A DNA stretch of 64,000 nucleotides from Paenibacillus sp. 481 (GCF_021223605.1 NZ_CP075175.1:4977501-5041500), one strand, 5' to 3'. Shown: positions 33,301-40,068, counted from the stretch's first letter. Program-made: numbers and translations. Notes: generated by a model not told the origin, from the letters alone.

Positions 33301-36300
33301 GGCGAATATCGTTGCCAATAGGCTGCTTGCTACTAAAGCCGAGAGCGAAACAGGCAAAGGCGAAACGATGGTAGCGTTACTGTTAGAACGTAATATCGAT
33401 ATGGTCATTGGAATACTTGGTGTAGTGAAGGCTGGATATGTTTATGTGCCAATCGATCCAGAGGCGCCGCAAGACCGTATCCAGTATACGCTGGCAGACA
33501 GTGGCGCAAGCTTGCTTCTTGTCAATCAAGGAAAAGAGCGGATGGTTTCACTTCCGCAAGGACATATGTATGCGATAGAACATTTGTATGCGGATGAACC
33601 AAGTATATCGGATGTGCCAAACAGAACAGAACTGGAAGCCAATCCGGATGTATCCATCGCACCGCAAGATGCTCTATATATCATCTATACGTCAGGGACG
33701 ACCGGTGAGCCGAAGGGAACGATAATCGAACATGAATGCGTCGTTCGGTTGATGCATAACGATGACATGCCGTTTGATTTCCATGAAGAGGATGTATGGA
33801 GCCTATTTGCAGCCTACAACTTTGACGTATCGGTATGGGAAATGTACGGAGCACTCTTATACGGAGGTCACCTCGTCGTCATACCAAACGACGCCAAAAA
33901 AGATAGTTATGCCTTTTTAGATATATTGCGTGAAAAAAGGGTGACCGTACTCAACCAAGTGCCATCCTCTTTTTATAATCTGATGCAAGTAGAGCTAGAA
34001 GAAGCAGGTGAGAGACTGCACGTCAAACATCTCATCTTTGCTGGAGAGGCGTTGCAAGTAGGAAAGTTAAAGGCATGGCATGAAAAGTATCCAGAAATGA
34101 ACATCGTAAATATGTACGGGATAACCGAGACGACGGTCCATGTCACGTACAAAGCGATCACGGCAGAAGATATTGCGCTAGATGTAAACGATGTCGGAAA
34201 AGCGCTCCCTACACTGAAGATTTATATGCTAGATGGGGACAAGCTATGCGGAATTGGTGTGCCTGGGGAACTGTGCGTGGCAGGCGTTGGCGTTGCAAGA
34301 GGCTACCTCAACAAACCGGAACTCACGAATAAAAAATTCGTAGCGAACCCTTTTGTACCCGGGGAGCGGATGTACCGATCAGGGGACTTAGCCAAATGGT
34401 TGCCGGACGGAAATATAGCCTATTTGGGGCGCATAGATGACCAAGTGAAGATCAGGGGATTCCGGATAGAGATAGGGGAAGTACAAAATGCACTGCGGCA
34501 GCTCGAAGGAATCCAAGACGCGGCGGTCATCGTACGGGATACCCAAGACGGAGAGAAAGCGCTGTTCGCTTACCTCATCTCGAAAGATCGAGTCCAACTG
34601 CAAATAGTGAGACGGGACTTGGAGGAAGTGCTGCCGGCCTATATGGTGCCAGCATATATGATGCAGATCGAACAACTGCCGGTGACGCGCAACGGCAAGC
34701 TGGATAAACGGGCGCTGCCGGAGATTGTGGTCGTAAGTGAGAAGGCATACACGGCTCCGAAAAACGAACTTGAAGCACAACTATGCGATATTTTTAGTGA
34801 AGTACTGGGCGTAGAGAGAGTCGGCACGCAGGACAGCTTCTTTGAGCTAGGTGGGGACTCGATCAAAGCAATACGGATCGTGTCGAAGCTAAGAAGTGCA
34901 GGCTATCAGATCGCGATCAAAGATATTATGCAAAAGTATACCGTTGAGGCGATTAGTTATGCGGCACAAAAGTCTGCCGTAGAGGAACAGTACGAGCAAG
35001 GTGAGGTAAGTGGCCTCGTACCGCTGACACCGATCATCAGGGAGTTTGCGTCTTGGAATCTCCCAAAGCCAGACCACTTCAATCAGGACATGCTGATGGA
35101 GATAGATCTGGACGATGAGCAGCAGCTTCGGAAAGTGCTAGATGCCCTTATGGCACATCATGATATCTTGAGATCCGTCTACCGGGAAGGCCAGCTAGAG
35201 ATTCTAGGGATGAGTGATAGCAAAGCGTATGAGCTAAAGGTGTATGACTTTAGCGAAGAACAAGCAGTAGCAGAACGAATGAATGCGGTATGTACGGAGT
35301 TGCATAGCAGTATCAACTTAGAAAAAGGCCCGCTGGTGAAGGCGGCGATGTTCCGGACGGGTGAAGGGAACCTACTGTTTGTAGGAATCCATCATCTTGT
35401 GGTGGACGGTGTATCCTGGCGTATCCTGCAAGAAGATATTGGCACAGCGATCCAGCAAGTAAAAGAAGGGGCCAAGATCCGATTCCCAGCAAAGACAGCG
35501 TCCTATCAGGCATGGGCAGAAGCGCTGGTAGAATATAAGGACACCTCTCTCTTGCAGAAAGAACGGGCGTACTGGGAACAAGTCGCCGCGCAGATGGCGG
35601 CAGGCGAACTCGGGATGAACGAACAGACGGGAGAAAGTGGCTATGACAGTTGCACGATCCATTTCAATAAGGAAGAAACTGAGCAACTGATCCAACAATC
35701 AGGTCGGGCCTATCATACCGAGATCAATGACTTGCTTATTAGCGCCCTGGGAATGGCCTTGCAGAAACTAACAGGGGCAAACGATGTCACGATAGGCATG
35801 GAAGGACACGGTAGGGAACCGATTCATAAGCGGATCGATATCGACCGGACGATCGGATGGTTTACAAGTATATATCCGGTAGTGGTACCGTGTCATGAGG
35901 ACATCACAGAAAGTATCATTGCAACCAAAGAGACGCTGCGTAAAGTTCCGAACCGAGGCCTTGGGTACGGTCTATTACAGGATGAATTGCCAGTCCGTCC
36001 GCTTGAAGTCATGTTTAACTACATGGGACAAATGGACGCGGAAGCGAAGGGGAAAAAGCTACGCTTCTTTAGTTCGGGCAAGGGATCAGCCGCTGAAAAT
36101 ACCGTCTTTCGCAAGCTGATCGTCAACGGGGGCATCCTAGATGGACAGCTGCAGCTGGTGATCGGGTATAACCGATCCTATCTATCCCGTGAGAAGATGC
36201 AATCCTTTAGTGAACGATACCAAGCAGCGTTACTAGCGATAAAAGACCACTGTATCGCGATAAAAGAAACGGTTCAGACACCGTCTGACTACCGAGCAGC

Positions 36301-39300
36301 GTCTTTAACCCGAACGGATTTATCGGTCATTCAACAAGCAGTCGGGGGTTCATCTCAGGTCGAGCGCATATACGGACTCACTTCCCTGCAAAAAGGGATG
36401 CTCTACCATAGCATCGCCGAACCTGAATCGACAGCCTATCGAAACCAGAATGTGTTTATCGGGCAAGGCTATGCGGATGAGCACATGGTGAAGCATGCAC
36501 TCCACCTGCTTGCGATCCGGCATGAAGTGCTACGTACGGCGATTATTCATAAAAATATATCGATGCCAGCGCAAGTCGTGATCCGAGAGAGGGAAGTGGA
36601 ATACACAAGAACGGACCTCACGGGAGTAGAAGCGATCGTGCAGGCAGAACTGGCGGAAACGATCGCATACGATCAAATCCAGCGAGGCTTTGACCTTGCA
36701 CAAGAATCGTTATTGCGTGTACACCACGTCGTCCTGTCACAAGACCATTATCAATTGATCTGGAATTTCCATCACATTATTATGGATGGCTGGTGTCTAT
36801 CCGCAGTATACGGGGAGTTCAATCGACTGTATCAAGCGCTGCAACAAGGGGCTTTACCAGCGGATCTCAAGCAGCAGATCATGAAGGACAAGCAAGATCA
36901 CGCCTCCTACGAAGATTATATCGTATGGCTAGAAAAACAGGATCAAGACAAAGGGCTGTCTTACTGGTCAGACGTATTAGCAGGGTATGAAGAAATCGCG
37001 GAGATCAAACCGGTGTATACTCCGCAAGCGAGCGAACAGCAAGTGGAGCGCCTAGCGATTACCTTAACACCTGAGGACCGAGCGCGGATCAAAGAATTGA
37101 CTTCCGCTCATCGAATGACGGTGAGTAATGTCGTGGAAACGGCGTGGGGAATGGTCTTGCAAGCCTACAGCGGACAAAAAGATGTCGTATTCGGGAAAGT
37201 CACATCTGGACGGCAAAGCGATGTGCGTGGAATCGAAGATATCGTCGGTCTGTTTATTAATACGATCCCGGTACGTGTAGCGAGCAAAGAAGGCATGAGT
37301 GTTATGAACCTGCTCAAAGACATGCAACAGCAAGGGTCGGAAAGTGAACAGTATGCGTATTGTTCGCTTGCAGAGATTCAAGCACAGACGGAGCAGAAAC
37401 AACACTTGATTCAAGTGCTCTATGCGTTTGAAAACTATTATGTGGATGAGAATAAGCTAACCGATTTCACGTATCAGATTACGTCATCCCGTGACCAACC
37501 GCCATATCATTTGACGTTATGCGCATACGAGTCGGGAGAGAACATCGTCTGTGAAATGCTTTACAATCCGAATGTGTATGCGAATGAGGACATTGTACAC
37601 ATGCTTGCGCGGCTCGAACATGTGCTACATGCCTTCGCCGTAAACCCAGAAATGAAGTTGTCTGAACTTGCGACGATAACAGAGAAAGAGAAAAAACAGA
37701 TCCTAGGTGCATTTAATGATACGAGCTTACCGTATGCCAAGGATAAAACGATTCCAGCATTATGGGAAGAGCAGGTGGCTACCACACCAGATGCCATCGC
37801 CGTTGTATATGAAGATAACGATGTGACGTATGACGCGTTAAACCAAAAAATCAACCAAGTGGCATGGGCGCTTCGCAAACTGCACATTCAACCGGGTGAC
37901 CGCGTGGTTATCGTAGCAGAACGAAGTGTGGAGATGATTGCCGGGATGTATGGCATCATCAAAGCAGGTGGAGCGTATGTGCCAGTCGATCCTACCCTCC
38001 CAGCCGAGCGTATGCAGTTTATCCTAAATGACTGCAAACCAAAGGCCGTGCTGGTGTATCAGACGACGATGGAAACGGATCTGCCGACGATCAATTTGGC
38101 GGATGATAAGCTCTGGGAAGGGCCGAGTGACAATCCGGAGCCAGTTAATCGCCCCGATGATTTGGCGTATATTATTTATACATCCGGAACGACGGGACAG
38201 CCGAAAGGGGTCATGTTAGCACACAGCGGCGTAGTGGCGATGAGGAGTTACTTGCAGGAGAAGTATGAAGTGACGCCGCAAGATAACGTGCTTCAGTTTG
38301 CCAACTATATATTTGACGCCTCCGTATGGGAGATGACATTGTCGCTGTTGTTGGGTGCAAAGCTAACTCTTGTGTCCCAAGCGGTAATAGCGGATGTGAG
38401 CAGCTTTAACGCTTTTGTGAAGAAACACGGAATCACGTTGACGTTGCTACCGCCGCAATACTATTTGCAGACGGATATAAGCGGACTACGGGTACTGACG
38501 ACCGGGGGATCGGCAGCAAACGCGGAGATGATCGAAAAGGCGGGAAGCGGTACACGCTATATGAATGCCTATGGCCCGACGGAAAGTACCGTATTGGCGA
38601 CGGGATGGGAATACGATGGAGAGAGTCACATTCCTTATCCGATACCGATTGGGAAACCAACGAGTAATACGCAAATCTATATGATGGATGGCATGAAGCT
38701 GTGCGGAATAGGAGTACCTGGGGAGTTATGTATTGCAGGCAGCGGTGTGGCCAAAGGATACTTGAATCTTCCGGAACTAACCGCAGAGAAGTTTATTGAC
38801 AATCCATACGGAGAAGGAAAACTGTACCGGTCAGGGGACTTAGCCAAATGGTTGCCGGACGGGAACATAGCTTATTTAGGCCGTATGGATGATCAAGTGA
38901 AGATCAGAGGATTCCGGATCGAGCTGGGAGAAGTGGAAAGTGCACTACGGCAGCTGGCAGGAATCCAAGATGCGGTTGTGGTTGCAACTAATACTCATGA
39001 GAACCAATCGTTATGTGGGTATATAGTATCTCATACAGTGGTTGATCCATTTGAGATTAAACAAAACTTAAAGAAGTACCTTCCATCGTACATGATTCCA
39101 TCGTTTATTGTGCAATTGGAGGAAATTCCTGTCACAAGATCAGGAAAAGTGGATAAACATCGGTTGCCTTCGCCAAACGTGCGAGCCCTTGTGGAACAAG
39201 ATACATTTGTTGCCGCGCAAAACGATAGGGAGAAGGAACTTGTAACCATTTGGCGTGACATTCTTGTGAGTGAGCAAATCGGTATTCATGATAATTTCTT

Positions 39301-40021
39301 TGATCTAGGCGGAAATTCATTATTAATCATGAGTATGCTGGCTCGAATTGAAGAGAGGTACCCAGGTATTGTAAAAGTGGGCGATATATTCGCAAATCCT
39401 ACTATCGCCCAGCTGGCAACGTTCATAGATGTAAGCAGTCAAACAGCCTTGAGATGTGCACAAATTCCGTTCCCAGATTCGTATCTGTTAGGTAGTAGGA
39501 ACAAGGAATTCGTATTCCGTTTCCAAGATAACAGTGATTTATTCCATGTACTGAAGGAAATGCAATCAGAGAACGAGACAGCACTAGAGTCGTGGCTAAT
39601 GTTTCTGTACACATATAGTGTTATCGAGGCGACAGGTCAGCAGGAGCTATCGGTTTGCTATGGGGCGAATAGTACTTTTTCATCGTTCGAGATCAGTAAT
39701 CATGACGACTTGAATGTATTGTTGGAGAACGTAAAAAGCAAGAACCAAGCAGCTCCAAAATATACTCAAGCAAAATTTGTTATTGATTACAAGCAAAATG
39801 GGTTATTTCCGATGTTTTTATATCAGTTCACAGGAAATAAAGGCTATACAGAATACTGTGATTTCTCATTCTCTTTTACTATGAATGAAGAAGCTGTTTA
39901 TTTTGAGGCAAAGATTTTAAATCGCACCCTCAGTTCGGATTATATTCAATCGTTGTTTTTAAGATGGATTCAGATTGTCCAGCATGTCAGTTTGAAAGAT
40001 AAAGATAATAACAAAGTATGA
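18317..40021 (+). CDS. NRPS-B: five-module nonribosomal peptide synthetase, (C-A-T-E)x4, C-A-T and a terminal half-C-like domain
   Basis: 7234 residues, with GGTGGAGG about 7 nt before ATG 18317. Modules are approximately: M1 C 18340-19690, A to 21190, T, E to 22740; M2 C 22800-24150, A to 25740, T, E to 27290; M3 C 27330-28690, A to 30190, T, E to 31740; M4 C 31800-33150, A to 34740, T, E to 36290; M5 C 36330-37680, A to 39190, T to 39440. M1, M3 and M5 share the code DAWLTGAVLK (hydrophobic or aromatic, unresolved). M2 and M4 share DVWNIAMVHK (Thr-like). All four E domains keep HHxVVDGVSW, EGHGRE and FNYMGQMD, so they look active. All C domains begin in the DCL style (LTSLQKGMLYH). The last T reads LGGNSL with no E. 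The final 190 residues resemble a degenerate C-domain C-lobe, not a thioesterase. It is probably translated from the same transcript as NRPS-A and docks to its tail. Confidence 0.95.
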   Translation: MSSKMVLGSNIENIYSLTPVQEGMLYHKLMNGDSTAYVVQHRFELNGMINEVKVQEAIQLVTMKHDVLRTSIVFEKLTVPRQIVLKNRTIQYERIDVSDIAADDRNNEMDMIAQLDVERGFDLQRDSLLRVKLVHFGANQYKMLWTFHHIIIDGWSLSILFSDFKTYYDMLEHGKSLESIISIVETDKKRSEKYGDYVKWLEQQNATEGMAYWEELLSDYDGTADIKSMEQTPLTVETVSLSDMTLSKEQTASLQNLAATHHITMNTIVETAWGIVLQAYTGAKDVVYGKVISGRHVEIRGIEKIVGPFIVTIPARIRYTKDDNVVEVLQSTQLQGTKSTVYSYCPLQKILSLTKQKSELIKYLYAFENYEIDETLVTQHSEGLGLKIEAYREQTNYDLVLIANYEHGFLRFQMQYASNRYGSKEIEAMLLRLQAVLLSFANNPEMKLSELATITEKEKKQILGAFNDTSLPYAKDKTIPALWEEQVATTPDAIAVVYEDNDVTYDALNQKINQVAWALRKLHIQPDDRVVIVAERSVEMIAGMYGIIKAGGAYVPVDPTLPAERMQFILNDCKPKAVLVYQTTMETDLPTINLADDKIWEGPSDNPEPVNRPDDLAYIIYTSGTTGQPKGVMLAHSGVVAMRSYLQEKYEVTPQDNVLQFANYIFDASVWEMTLSLLLGAKLTLVSQAVIADVSSFNAFVKKHGITLTLLPPQYYLQTDISGLRVLTTGGSAANAEMIEKAGSGTRYINAYGPTESTVLATGWEYDGESHIPYPIPIGKPTSNTQIYMMDGMKLCGIGEPGELCIAGSGVAKGYLNLPELTAEKFIDNPYGEGKLYRSGDLAKWLPDGNIAYLGRIDDQVKIRGFRIEPGEVENALRQLEGIQDAAVIVRETHDGEKALFAYLISKDQVQLQAVRRDLEEVLPAYMVPAYMMQIDQLPMTRNGKLDKGALPEIVAVSEKAYTAPKNELEAQLCDIFSEVLGVERVGTQDSFFELGGDSIKAIRIVSKLRSAGYQIAIKDIMQKYTVEAISYAAQKSVIEEQYEQAEVSGLVPLTPIIREFASWKLSKPHHFNQDMLMEIDLEDEKQLRKVLDALMAHHDILRSVYREGQLEIVKVSDNKAYELKVYDFSEEQAAAELMEAACTKLHSSMVLEKGPLVKVAMFRTSEGNLLFVGIHHLVVDGVSWRILQEDIGTAIQQVKKGIKIRFPAKTASYKAWAEALAEYKDSPILQKERAYWEQVATQMESGKLGMDEPTGESGYDSCTIHFNKEETEQLIHQAGRAYHTEINDLLISALGMAVKQLTGASDVTIGMEGHGRESIHKRIDIDRTIGWFTSIYPVVVPCHEDITESIIATKETLRKVPNRGLGYGLLQDELPVRPLEVMFNYMGQMDAEAKGKKLRFFSSGKGSAAKNTVFRKLIVNGGIMDGKLQLVIGYNRSYLSREKMQSFSERYQAALLAIKDHCIAVKETVQTPSDYRSASLTRTDLSVIQQAVGGSSQVERIYGLTSLQKGMLYHSIAEPESTAYRNQNVFIGQGYADEDMVKQALHLLAIRHEVLRTAIIHKNISMPAQVVIREREVEYARTDLTGVEAIVQAELVETIAYDQIQRGFDLAQDPLLRVHHVVLSQDRYQLIWDFHHIIMDGWSVSAVYGEFNRLYQALQQGALASDLKQQVMKDKQDQASYEDYIVWLEKQDQDKGLSYWSDVLAGYEEIAEIKPVYTPQASEQQVDRLAITLTPEDRARIKELTSTHRMTVSNVVETAWGMVLQAYSGQKDVVFGKVTSGRQSDVRGIEDIVGLFINTIPVRVASKEGMSVMSLLKDMQQQGSESEQYAYCSLAEIQAQTEQKQHLIQVLYVFENYYVDTDTLTDFTYKIVSGRDQNQYNLTLCAYESGEKIVCEMLYNPNRYAREDIAQVLARLEHVLHALAVNPEMKLSELETTTEEEKEQILGAFQTKPTPYPHEESIKSLFEAQVKKTPDRIAVSCGTEQLTYAELNAKANIVANRLLATKAESETGNGETMVALLLERNIDMVIGILGVVKAGYVYVPIDPEAPQDRIQYTLADSGASLLLVNQGKERMVSLPEGNMYAIEHLYADESDTAWGARGAELQANPDVSIAPQDALYIIYTSGTTGEPKGTIIEHECVVRLMHNDDMPFDFHEEDVWSLFAAYNFDVSVWEMYGALLYGGHLVVIPNDAKKDSYAFLDILREKRVTVLNQVPSSFYNLMQVELEEAGERLYVKHLIFAGEALQVGKLKAWHVKYPEMNLVNMYGITETTVHVTYKAITAEDIALDVNDVGKALPTLKIYMLDGDKLCGIGVPGELCVAGVGVARGYLNKPELTNKKFVANPFVPGERMYRSGDLAKWLPDGNIAYLGRIDDQVKIRGFRIEIGEVQNALRQLAGIQDAAVIVRETQDGEKALFAYLISKDQVQLQAVRRDLEEVLPAYMVPAYMMQIDQLPVTRNGKLDKRALPEIVVVSEKAYTAPKNELEAQLCDIFSEVLGVERVGTQDSFFELGGDSIKAIRIVSKLRSAGYQIAIKDIMQKYTVEAISYAAQKSAVEEQYEQGEVSGLVPLTPIIREFASWNLPKPDHFNQDMLMEIDLDDEQQLRKVLDALMAHHDILRSVYREGQLEIVKVSDSKAYELKVYDFSEEQAVAELMEAACTELHSSMVLEKGPLVKAAMFRTGEGNLLFVGIHHLVVDGVSWRILQEDIDTAIQQVKEGTKIGFPAKTASYQAWAEALVEYKDTSLLQKERAYWEQIAAQMAAGELGMNEPTGESGYDSCTIHFNKEETEQLIQQSGRAYHTEINDLLISALGMALQKLTGANDVTIGMEGHGREPIHTRIDIDRTIGWFTSIYPVVVPCHEDITESIIATKETLRKVPNRGLGYGLLQDELPVRPLEVMFNYMGQMDAEAKGKKLRFFSSGKGSAAENTVFRKLIVNGGILDGQLQLVIGYNRSYLSREKMQSFSERYQAALLAIKDHCIAIKETVQTPSDYRAASLTRTDLSVIQQAVGGSSQVERIYGLTSLQKGMLYHSIAEPESTAYRNQNVFIGQGYADEHMVKHALHLLAIRHEVLRTAIIHKNISMPAQVVIREREVEYTRTDLTGVEAIVQAELVETIAYDQIQRGFDLAQDSLLRVHHVVLSQDRYQLIWNFHHIIMDGWCLSAVYGEFNRLYQALQQGALPADLKQQIMKDKQDHASYEDYIVWLEKQDQDKGMSYWSDVLAGYEEIAEIKPVYTPQASEQQVERLAITLTPEDRLRIKELTSAHRMTVSNVVETAWGMVLQAYSGQKDVVFGKVTSGRQSDVRGIEDIVGLFINTIPVRVTSKEGMSAISLLNDMQQQGSESEQYAYCSLAEIQAQTEQKQHLIQVLYAFENYYVDENKLTDFTYQITSSRDQPPYHLTLCAYESGENIVCEMLYNPNVYANEDIVHMLARLEHVLHAFAENPEMKLSELETTTEEEKEQILGAFNDTSLPYAKDKTIPALWEEQVATTPDAIAVVYEDNDVTYDALNQKINQVAWALRKLHIQPDDRVVIVAERSVEMIAGMYGIIKAGGAYVPVDPTLPAERMQFILNDCKPKAVLVYQTTMETDLPTINLADDKIWEGPSDNPEPVNRPDDLAYIIYTSGTTGQPKGVMLAHSGVVAMRSYLQEKYEVTPQDNVLQFANYIFDASVWEMTLSLLLGAKLTLVSQAVIADVSSFNAFVKKHGITLTLLPPQYYLQTDISGLRVLTTGGSAANAEMIEKAGSGTRYMNAYGPTESTVLATGWEYDGESHIPYPIPIGKPTSNTQIYMMDGMKLCGIGVPGELCIAGSGVAKGYLNLPELTAEKFIDNPYGEGKLYRSGDLAKWLPDGNIAYLGRIDDQVKIRGFRIEPGEVENALRQLEGIQDAAVIVRETHDGEKALFAYLISKDQVQLQAVRRGLEEVLPAYMVPAYMMQIDQLPMTRNGKLDKGALPEIVAVSEKAYTAPKNELEAQLCHIFSEVLGVERVGTQDSFFELGGDSIKAIRIVSKLRSAGYHVAIKDIMQKYTVEAISYAAQKSALEEQYDQEEVSGSVPQTPIVREFASWNLSKPHHFNQDMLMEIDLEEEKQLRKVLDALMAHHDILRAVYREGQLEIVKVSDNKAYELKVYDYSKEQAAVKLMEAACTDLHSSINLEEGPLVKAAMFRTDEGNLLFVAIHHLVVDGVSWRILQEDISTAIQQVKEGAKIQFPAKTASYKAWAEALAEYKESHLLQKERTYWEQVATQMVAGELGMDEQTGESGYGSCTIQLNEKETEQLIHQSGRAYHTEINDLLISALGMAVKQLTGASDVTIGMEGHGREPIHKRIDIDRTVGWFTSMYPVVVPCHEDLAESIITTKEMLRKIPNRGLGYGLLQEELPVRPFEVMFNYMGQMDAEAKGKKLHFFSSGKGSADENIVIRKMIINGGILDGKLQLAIGYNRSYLSHDRMQSFSERYQAALLAIKDHCIAVKETVRTPSDYRTAYLTRTDLSVIEQTVGGSSQIERIYELTSLQKGMLYHSIAEPESTAYRNQNVFIGQGYADEEMVKQALHLLAIRHEVLRTAIIHKDISMPKQVVIRERDVEYTRTDLAGVEVIVQAELVETIAYDQIQRGFDLAQDSLLRVHHVVLSQDRYQLIWNFHHIIMDGWCLSAVYGEFNRLYQALQQGALPADLKQQIMKDKQDHASYEDYIVWLEKQDQDKGLSYWSDVLAGYEEIAEIKPVYTPQASEQQVERLAITLTPEDRARIKELTSAHRMTVSNVVETAWGMVLQAYSGQKDVVFGKVTSGRQSDVRGIEDIVGLFINTIPVRVASKDGMSVMSLLKDMQQQGSESEQYAYCSLAEIQAQTEQKQHLIQVLYVFENYYVDTDTLTDFTYKIVSGRDQNQYNLTLCAYESGEKIVCEMLYNPNRYAREDIAQVLARLEHVLHALAINPEMKLSELETTTEEEKEQILGAFQTKPTPYPHEESIKSLFEAQVKKTPDRIAVSCGTEQLTYAELNAKANIVANRLLATKAESETGKGETMVALLLERNIDMVIGILGVVKAGYVYVPIDPEAPQDRIQYTLADSGASLLLVNQGKERMVSLPQGHMYAIEHLYADEPSISDVPNRTELEANPDVSIAPQDALYIIYTSGTTGEPKGTIIEHECVVRLMHNDDMPFDFHEEDVWSLFAAYNFDVSVWEMYGALLYGGHLVVIPNDAKKDSYAFLDILREKRVTVLNQVPSSFYNLMQVELEEAGERLHVKHLIFAGEALQVGKLKAWHEKYPEMNIVNMYGITETTVHVTYKAITAEDIALDVNDVGKALPTLKIYMLDGDKLCGIGVPGELCVAGVGVARGYLNKPELTNKKFVANPFVPGERMYRSGDLAKWLPDGNIAYLGRIDDQVKIRGFRIEIGEVQNALRQLEGIQDAAVIVRDTQDGEKALFAYLISKDRVQLQIVRRDLEEVLPAYMVPAYMMQIEQLPVTRNGKLDKRALPEIVVVSEKAYTAPKNELEAQLCDIFSEVLGVERVGTQDSFFELGGDSIKAIRIVSKLRSAGYQIAIKDIMQKYTVEAISYAAQKSAVEEQYEQGEVSGLVPLTPIIREFASWNLPKPDHFNQDMLMEIDLDDEQQLRKVLDALMAHHDILRSVYREGQLEILGMSDSKAYELKVYDFSEEQAVAERMNAVCTELHSSINLEKGPLVKAAMFRTGEGNLLFVGIHHLVVDGVSWRILQEDIGTAIQQVKEGAKIRFPAKTASYQAWAEALVEYKDTSLLQKERAYWEQVAAQMAAGELGMNEQTGESGYDSCTIHFNKEETEQLIQQSGRAYHTEINDLLISALGMALQKLTGANDVTIGMEGHGREPIHKRIDIDRTIGWFTSIYPVVVPCHEDITESIIATKETLRKVPNRGLGYGLLQDELPVRPLEVMFNYMGQMDAEAKGKKLRFFSSGKGSAAENTVFRKLIVNGGILDGQLQLVIGYNRSYLSREKMQSFSERYQAALLAIKDHCIAIKETVQTPSDYRAASLTRTDLSVIQQAVGGSSQVERIYGLTSLQKGMLYHSIAEPESTAYRNQNVFIGQGYADEHMVKHALHLLAIRHEVLRTAIIHKNISMPAQVVIREREVEYTRTDLTGVEAIVQAELAETIAYDQIQRGFDLAQESLLRVHHVVLSQDHYQLIWNFHHIIMDGWCLSAVYGEFNRLYQALQQGALPADLKQQIMKDKQDHASYEDYIVWLEKQDQDKGLSYWSDVLAGYEEIAEIKPVYTPQASEQQVERLAITLTPEDRARIKELTSAHRMTVSNVVETAWGMVLQAYSGQKDVVFGKVTSGRQSDVRGIEDIVGLFINTIPVRVASKEGMSVMNLLKDMQQQGSESEQYAYCSLAEIQAQTEQKQHLIQVLYAFENYYVDENKLTDFTYQITSSRDQPPYHLTLCAYESGENIVCEMLYNPNVYANEDIVHMLARLEHVLHAFAVNPEMKLSELATITEKEKKQILGAFNDTSLPYAKDKTIPALWEEQVATTPDAIAVVYEDNDVTYDALNQKINQVAWALRKLHIQPGDRVVIVAERSVEMIAGMYGIIKAGGAYVPVDPTLPAERMQFILNDCKPKAVLVYQTTMETDLPTINLADDKLWEGPSDNPEPVNRPDDLAYIIYTSGTTGQPKGVMLAHSGVVAMRSYLQEKYEVTPQDNVLQFANYIFDASVWEMTLSLLLGAKLTLVSQAVIADVSSFNAFVKKHGITLTLLPPQYYLQTDISGLRVLTTGGSAANAEMIEKAGSGTRYMNAYGPTESTVLATGWEYDGESHIPYPIPIGKPTSNTQIYMMDGMKLCGIGVPGELCIAGSGVAKGYLNLPELTAEKFIDNPYGEGKLYRSGDLAKWLPDGNIAYLGRMDDQVKIRGFRIELGEVESALRQLAGIQDAVVVATNTHENQSLCGYIVSHTVVDPFEIKQNLKKYLPSYMIPSFIVQLEEIPVTRSGKVDKHRLPSPNVRALVEQDTFVAAQNDREKELVTIWRDILVSEQIGIHDNFFDLGGNSLLIMSMLARIEERYPGIVKVGDIFANPTIAQLATFIDVSSQTALRCAQIPFPDSYLLGSRNKEFVFRFQDNSDLFHVLKEMQSENETALESWLMFLYTYSVIEATGQQELSVCYGANSTFSSFEISNHDDLNVLLENVKSKNQAAPKYTQAKFVIDYKQNGLFPMFLYQFTGNKGYTEYCDFSFSFTMNEEAVYFEAKILNRTLSSDYIQSLFLRWIQIVQHVSLKDKDNNKV
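19645..38975 (+). repeat. Exact 9000-bp tandem repeat: two full C-A-T-E di-module units plus a partial third
   Basis: Equivalent bases recur exactly 9000 bp apart with no net indel, for instance the A-domain start at 19741, 28741 and 37741, and the Thr-type A start at 24164 and 33164. Unit 1 is about 19645-28644 and unit 2 28645-37644. A partial unit 3 runs from 37645 until similarity stops after GGAATCCAAGATGCGG near 38975. Each unit is 3000 codons, a hydrophobic-type A-T-E, a C, a Thr-type A-T-E and a C. Divergence is uneven, with long identical tracts next to variable patches. Confidence 0.93.
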
Positions 40022-40068
40022 TAGGAGCCATTCCTGTAATAAATGAATTCGAGGTTTGAATGAAAAAA

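Noticed and set aside
18317-40021. Linear gramicidin synthetase
   Set aside because: Linear gramicidin needs a formylation domain, strict L-D alternation, Trp/Leu/Val codes and a terminal reductase. None of these match.
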